DNA of 64,000 nucleotides. It comes from an uncultured bacterium (GTDB taxonomy: Bacteria; Planctomycetota; JAJSAM01; JAJVHW01). The stretch lies in NCBI GenBank assembly GCA_937996235.1, contig CALKVK010000032.1, positions 253,179-317,178 on the forward strand. The letters are read 5' to 3'. The notes beneath the pieces are model-generated. The model searched no databases. It saw only the letters and a list, made by a program, of their open reading frames with translations, and was not told the DNA's origin. Shown here piece after piece: positions 61,007 to 64,000 of the stretch (position 1 is the stretch's first letter; every line of letters begins with the position of its first letter). The translations under genes and the position numbers were made by a program.

Positions 61007-62158
61007 ATGGGAGCGCGCGTCGTGCTGCACCTCGACATGGACGCGTTCTTCGCTTCGGTCGAGCAGCGCGATCGTCCCGAGCTCCGCGGTCGCCCCGTGC
61101 TGGTCGGGCACGACGGCCCACGCGGTGTGGTGGCCGCGGCGTCGTACGAGGCGCGCGTCTACGGCTGCCGCTCCGCGATGGCGATGTCGGTCGCGAAGCG
61201 CCGCTGCCCGGACGCCGTGATCGTGCCCGTGCGCCACCACGACTACGCTGAGGAGTCGCGCCACGTCTTCGCGATCCTCGAGTCGGTCGCGCCCGTGGTG
61301 GAGCCGCTCAGCATCGACGAGGCGTTCCTGGATCTCACGGGGACCGAGCGCGTGCTGGGCCCGCCCGTCGGTGTGGCCGAGATGCTGCGCGCGCGCATCC
61401 GCGCCGAGCGGCGGCTCACGGCGTCGGTCGGCGTCGCGCCGAACAAGTTCCTCGCCAAGCTCGCCTCCGACCTGCGCAAGCCGGACGGACTCGTCGTGGT
61501 GGACGCCGACCGCGTCCACGAGCTCCTCGACCCGCTTCCGGTCGAGCGTCTCTGGGGGGTCGGGCCGGCGACTGCGGCCGCCCTGCACGCGGCGGAGCTG
61601 CGGCGGATCGGCGACGTGCGCGCGCGGAGTCGCGAGGACCTCGAGCGCCGCTTCGGGCGCCTCGGCACGCATCTGCACCAGCTCTCGTGGGGACGCGACG
61701 AGCGGCCCGTCGTCCGCGACGGCGAGGCGCGCAGCATCGGCAGCGAGTGCACGTTCGAGGTCGACGTCGAGGAGCCGGCCGAGGTCCGGCACGTGCTCGA
61801 CCGGCACGCCGAGGAGATCGCCGCGCGACTGCGGCGTCATCGCCTGCACGCGCGCACCGTCACCGTGAAGATCCGCTACGGCGACTTCGAGACGATCACG
61901 CGCTCGCACGCGCTCGAACACGCGACCGACGGCACGCGCGAGCTGCGCGACGCCGCGCGCGCTCTCTTCGACGCGTGGGTCGAGCGCTCGTTCCGCCCCG
62001 TGCGGCTGATCGGGGTGACGGCGTCGCGCCTGCTCCAGGGAGCGGGCCAGCTCGACCTGTTCTCCGCGCCGGAGGCGAGACGCGACGAGGCGCTCGACCG
62101 CGTGGTCGACGGCATCCGCGAGCGCTTCGGCCGCGGTGCGATCCGGCGCGGTTCGTGA
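61007..62158 (+). CDS. dinB: DNA polymerase IV (Y-family)
   Basis: The 383-residue protein has VVLHLDMDAFFASVEQRD (metal ligand Asp10), VVAAASYEARVYGCRSAMAM, PLSIDEAFLDLTG (Asp104, Glu105), an HhH region (LWGVGPATAAALHAAELRRI) and the little-finger domain. QLDLF near residue 347 is a clamp-binding motif. It carries out error-prone translesion synthesis. ATG 61007 is favoured over 60989 because the conserved sequence starts there. Its stop overlaps the lipoprotein start (GTGA). Confidence 0.94.
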   Translation: MGARVVLHLDMDAFFASVEQRDRPELRGRPVLVGHDGPRGVVAAASYEARVYGCRSAMAMSVAKRRCPDAVIVPVRHHDYAEESRHVFAILESVAPVVEPLSIDEAFLDLTGTERVLGPPVGVAEMLRARIRAERRLTASVGVAPNKFLAKLASDLRKPDGLVVVDADRVHELLDPLPVERLWGVGPATAAALHAAELRRIGDVRARSREDLERRFGRLGTHLHQLSWGRDERPVVRDGEARSIGSECTFEVDVEEPAEVRHVLDRHAEEIAARLRRHRLHARTVTVKIRYGDFETITRSHALEHATDGTRELRDAARALFDAWVERSFRPVRLIGVTASRLLQGAGQLDLFSAPEARRDEALDRVVDGIRERFGRGAIRRGS

Positions 62159-62358
62159 AGACGTTGTCGCAGCGGGCGTCGCGTCCGATCCTCGCGGTCG
62201 TGACGGACCCTGCTCCTCTCCGGTGCCGGCGGCTCCTGCCCGCGGTGCTGCTGCTTGCGGCGCTCGCGCTCGCCGCGTGCAGCTCGTCCGCGGAAGCCAC
62301 GTGGATCGCTCCCGGGATCGGCCGAGTCCCACCGCCGCCGGCGGCGCCGGGGGAGTAG
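62155..62358 (+). CDS. Small lipoprotein
   Basis: A 67-residue ORF has an n-region with Arg residues, a hydrophobic core and a lipobox (LPAVLLLAALALAACSSSAE, Cys being the modified residue), then a short Pro-rich tail (IGRVPPPPAAPGE). GTG 62155 overlaps the dinB stop. A later GTG at about 62199 is possible and would give a more normal signal length. The function is unknown. Confidence 0.6.
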   Translation: MKTLSQRASRPILAVVTDPAPLRCRRLLPAVLLLAALALAACSSSAEATWIAPGIGRVPPPPAAPGE

Positions 62359-62363
62359 GGTCG

Positions 62364-62957
62364 GTGCTGCACCTCGCGTCGGCCAGCGATCCCGCATGGA
62401 CCGCGCGCGCCCTCGAGCGTCTCGACGACGTGCTCGTGGATCACGCGCACTGCGAGAAGAAGGCGGCGTCCACGGCCGTCAACCTGATCTTCCGGTACGG
62501 CGATCGCCCGGAGCTGATGGCGCCGCTCTCGGCGCTGGCGCGCGAGGAGCTCGCGCACTTCGAGGAGCTCCTCGACGTGCTCGCGCGCCGCGGCATCGCG
62601 TTCCTGCGTGTGCACCCGACCGACTACGCGCCGCGGCTCCACGCCGCGTGCCGCGGCACGGAGCCGGAGCGCCTGCTCGACACGCTCCTCGTCGCCGCGC
62701 TCATCGAGGCGCGGAGCTGCGAGCGGATGCGGCTCCTCGCCGTGGCGCTCCCCGACCACGGCGACACCGAGCTCGGACGGCTGTACGCGGGCCTGCTCGC
62801 CGCCGAGGCGCGACACCATGCGACGTACGTCGAGCTCGCGCAGCGCACAGGGCTCTTCCGCGACGACGCGGTCCGCGAGCGTGCCGCGGAGCTCGCGCGT
62901 CACGAGGCCGAGGTGCTGGCGCAGCTTCCGCCCGGTCACCAGCTCCACGCGGGCTGA
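62364..62957 (+). CDS. miaE: tRNA-(ms2io6A)-hydroxylase MiaE
   Basis: The 197-residue protein has the di-iron pattern of MiaE: DHAHCEKKAASTAVNLIFRY, ALAREELAHFEELLDVLARR, AALIEARSCERMRLLA and LLAAEARHHATYVELAQRTG. It hydroxylates the isopentenyl side chain of modified A37 in tRNA, using oxygen. The start is GTG 62364, soon after the lipoprotein stop. The association with tRNA genes a few hundred bases downstream is probably coincidental. Confidence 0.9.
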   Translation: MLHLASASDPAWTARALERLDDVLVDHAHCEKKAASTAVNLIFRYGDRPELMAPLSALAREELAHFEELLDVLARRGIAFLRVHPTDYAPRLHAACRGTEPERLLDTLLVAALIEARSCERMRLLAVALPDHGDTELGRLYAGLLAAEARHHATYVELAQRTGLFRDDAVRERAAELARHEAEVLAQLPPGHQLHAG

Positions 62958-62982
62958 GCCGGATCGGCCTCGGCGAGGCTCC

Positions 62983-63027
62983 GCGACCCTGACGGAGCGT
63001 GGGGCGCGACCCTCACGGGGCGTGGGG
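62983..63027 (+). repeat. Short tandem repeat after miaE
   Basis: GCGACCCTGACGGAGCGTGG at 62983 is repeated as GCGACCCTCACGGGGCGTGG at 63006 (period 23, two mismatches in 22). It could be a protein-binding site or a chance GC-rich repeat. Confidence 0.35.
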
Positions 63028-63222
63028 GAGGTCCCCGCAGCGGGACGTCCACCTGGACAGGGCGGGGTCCGGGGCGAGCGCGCTCGCGGGCGGCCCGGGC
63101 GGGCGACCGCCCGGCTCCCGCCGGACGACCGCGCGGCCGGCCGGGCTCGCGGAGAGTCCCGTCGGAGCCGCTCCGTCGCGAGCCCGGTCGGCGTCCGGCA
63201 CGCGGCGCGTCAGGACAAAAGT

Positions 63223-63251
63223 TTGGCAGCCCCCGGGGGGTTCCCTACAGT
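63223..63251 (+). promoter_or_regulatory. Sigma-70-type promoter of the tRNA-Gly/tRNA-Thr/tuf cluster
   Basis: TTGGCA at 63223-63228 and TACAGT at 63246-63251 with a 17-base spacer, about 110 bases before tRNA-Gly. Five of six -35 bases and four of six -10 bases fit the consensus in otherwise GC-rich DNA, which is good support. Confidence 0.6.
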
Positions 63252-63361
63252 CTCGGGGTTTCGCGCCGGTCCGGCGCTCCGATTCCCCGTCGGGAGGCTG
63301 CCGGCCCGGTTCCACCGGGCCCGGCGATGTCGCATCCGGCGCCAGGGGGGCGGTGCACCGA

Positions 63362-63435
63362 GCGGGCGTAGCTCAATGGTAGAGCGGTAGCCTTCCAAGC
63401 TACTTACGAGGGTTCGATTCCCTTCGCCCGCTCCA
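63362..63435 (+). tRNA. tRNA-Gly (anticodon TCC)
   Basis: Acceptor GCGGGCG/CGCCCGC, anticodon stem GTAGC/GCTAC around CTTCCAA (anticodon TCC, codon GGA), T-loop GTTCGATTC, and CCA encoded at 63433-63435. Confidence 0.95.
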
Positions 63436-63559
63436 GTTAGCGGGTCGTCGGGGCGGGCTCGTGAGGCGTGCGGCGGGCCCCGAGCGTGCACGAGGAATCA
63501 AGGCGTCAGTCACCCGGAGTCGAGCGGCGTGCTCGTCGGTACGGGGTGCCCGGAGCGTT

Positions 63560-63634
63560 GCTGCCGTAGCTCAGTGGTAGAGCACCTCCTTGGTAAGGAG
63601 GAGGTCACGGGTTCAAGCCCCGTCGGCAGCTCCA
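63560..63634 (+). tRNA. tRNA-Thr (anticodon GGT)
   Basis: Acceptor GCTGCCG/CGGCAGC, anticodon stem CCTCC/GGAGG around TTGGTAA (anticodon GGT, codon ACC), T-loop GTTCAAGCC, and CCA encoded at 63632-63634. It lies 50 bases before tuf. Confidence 0.95.
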
Positions 63635-63684
63635 GGCGACCCGGACCGGCGCGAGGCGTCGCGGCGGAGGATGGAGAACGGAAG

Positions 63685-64000
63685 ATGGCGAAGGAGACGT
63701 TCGTCCGCACCAAGCCCCACGTCAACGTGGGCACCATCGGTCACGTGGACCACGGCAAGACGACGCTCACCGCGTCGATCCTGCGGTGCCTCGAGCACAA
63801 GGGGCTCGCGAAGTTCAAGGAGTACGCGGAGATCGCGAAGGGCGGCACCGTCCGCGACGCGAGCAAGACGGTGACGATCGCCGCCGCTCACGTCGAGTAC
63901 GAGAGCGAGGGCCGTCACTACGCGCACGTGGACTGCCCGGGTCACGCCGACTACGTGAAGAACATGATCACGGGTGCGGCGCAGATGGACGGCGCGATCC
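63685..64000 (+). CDS. tuf: Elongation factor Tu (5' part, cut by window end)
   Basis: ATG 63685 opens a frame that runs off the window after 105 codons. It starts MAKETFVRTKPHVNVGTIGH and contains P-loop GHVDHGKTTLT and the G3 motif DCPGHADYVKNM, followed by ITGAAQMDGAI. EF-Tu brings aminoacyl-tRNA to the ribosome. The switch I region reads IAKGGTVRDASKTVTIAAAH, so the common KARGITI is replaced, although the key Thr (V-T-I) is kept. I recall this variant from planctomycetes. The two tRNAs upstream are the usual tuf-cluster neighbours. Confidence 0.97.
   Translation, partial: MAKETFVRTKPHVNVGTIGHVDHGKTTLTASILRCLEHKGLAKFKEYAEIAKGGTVRDASKTVTIAAAHVEYESEGRHYAHVDCPGHADYVKNMITGAAQMDGAI

Larger units (their letters stand above)
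62958..63361 (+). other. Intergenic leader region of the tRNA-Gly/tRNA-Thr/tuf cluster
   Basis: About 400 bases between miaE and tRNA-Gly. It contains a 23-bp tandem repeat right after miaE and a strong candidate promoter (both listed separately). No protein-coding gene is supported here. Confidence 0.5.

Overview
The window is very GC-rich chromosomal DNA (about 70% G+C by eye, not counted) with strong G/C at third codon positions. The organism is a diderm: there is an RND efflux pump, a lipoprotein signal, and YidC with a large periplasmic domain. It probably belongs to a high-GC lineage of Planctomycetota. The best single clue is the start of EF-Tu at the right edge, whose switch I region reads GGTVRDASKTVTI instead of the usual KARGITI. 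From memory this is the planctomycete form. The affiliation is an inference, not something computed.

Left part, 1-26,884 (core genome). An RND efflux operon (end of the adaptor, then the permease) is followed by cytochrome oxidase subunits III and IV. Next come a secreted esterase-like protein, a small phosphoesterase and yidC. A translationally coupled trio follows: nrdR, an NrdD-like protein and a radical-SAM activase. The NrdD-like protein appears to lack the catalytic parts of a ribonucleotide reductase. Then come smc, a GHMP kinase/HAD phosphatase pair on the minus strand, a glutamine-amidotransferase-like hydrolase, a HEAT-repeat membrane protein, a VanZ-like protein, the stress cluster prkA-yeaH-spoVR with aroC attached, and tRNA-Thr(UGU).

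Middle, 26,961-56,899 (genomic island). A 29.8-kb element sits in tRNA-Tyr(GUA). It is bounded by a perfect 92-bp direct repeat that starts in the anticodon stem and runs 34 bp past the tRNA. A tyrosine recombinase and an overlapping convergent excisionase-like gene lie at the right end, and candidate integrase arm sites lie at both ends. A replication and regulation block (HTH protein, primase-helicase, serine recombinase, several small ORFs) makes the element look like a replicating satellite or integrative element without structural or conjugation genes. Its cargo looks defensive: a type I restriction operon with an extra DUF4268 nuclease-like gene (hsdM-hsdS-DUF4268-hsdR), a large P-loop NTPase ending in about twelve 41-residue repeats, and a two-gene operon of a calcineurin-like phosphoesterase and an Hsp90-like GHKL ATPase. 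It also carries IS21- and IS1595-family elements, an IS66 remnant and a decayed second copy of the repeat protein.

Right part, 56,900-64,000 (core genome). A small membrane protein, an MFS transporter, two membrane-associated hypothetical proteins, DNA polymerase IV, a small lipoprotein and MiaE lead to tRNA-Gly(UCC), tRNA-Thr(GGU) and tuf (cut by the window end). A good sigma-70-type promoter lies upstream of the last group. In many bacteria Thr-Tyr-Gly-Thr tRNAs and tuf form one cluster. Here the first two tRNAs are separated from the rest by the island plus about 6.5 kb.

The strongest candidates for something undescribed are the phosphoesterase/Hsp90-like ATPase pair, the repeat-bearing NTPase, and the apparently non-catalytic NrdD-like protein.
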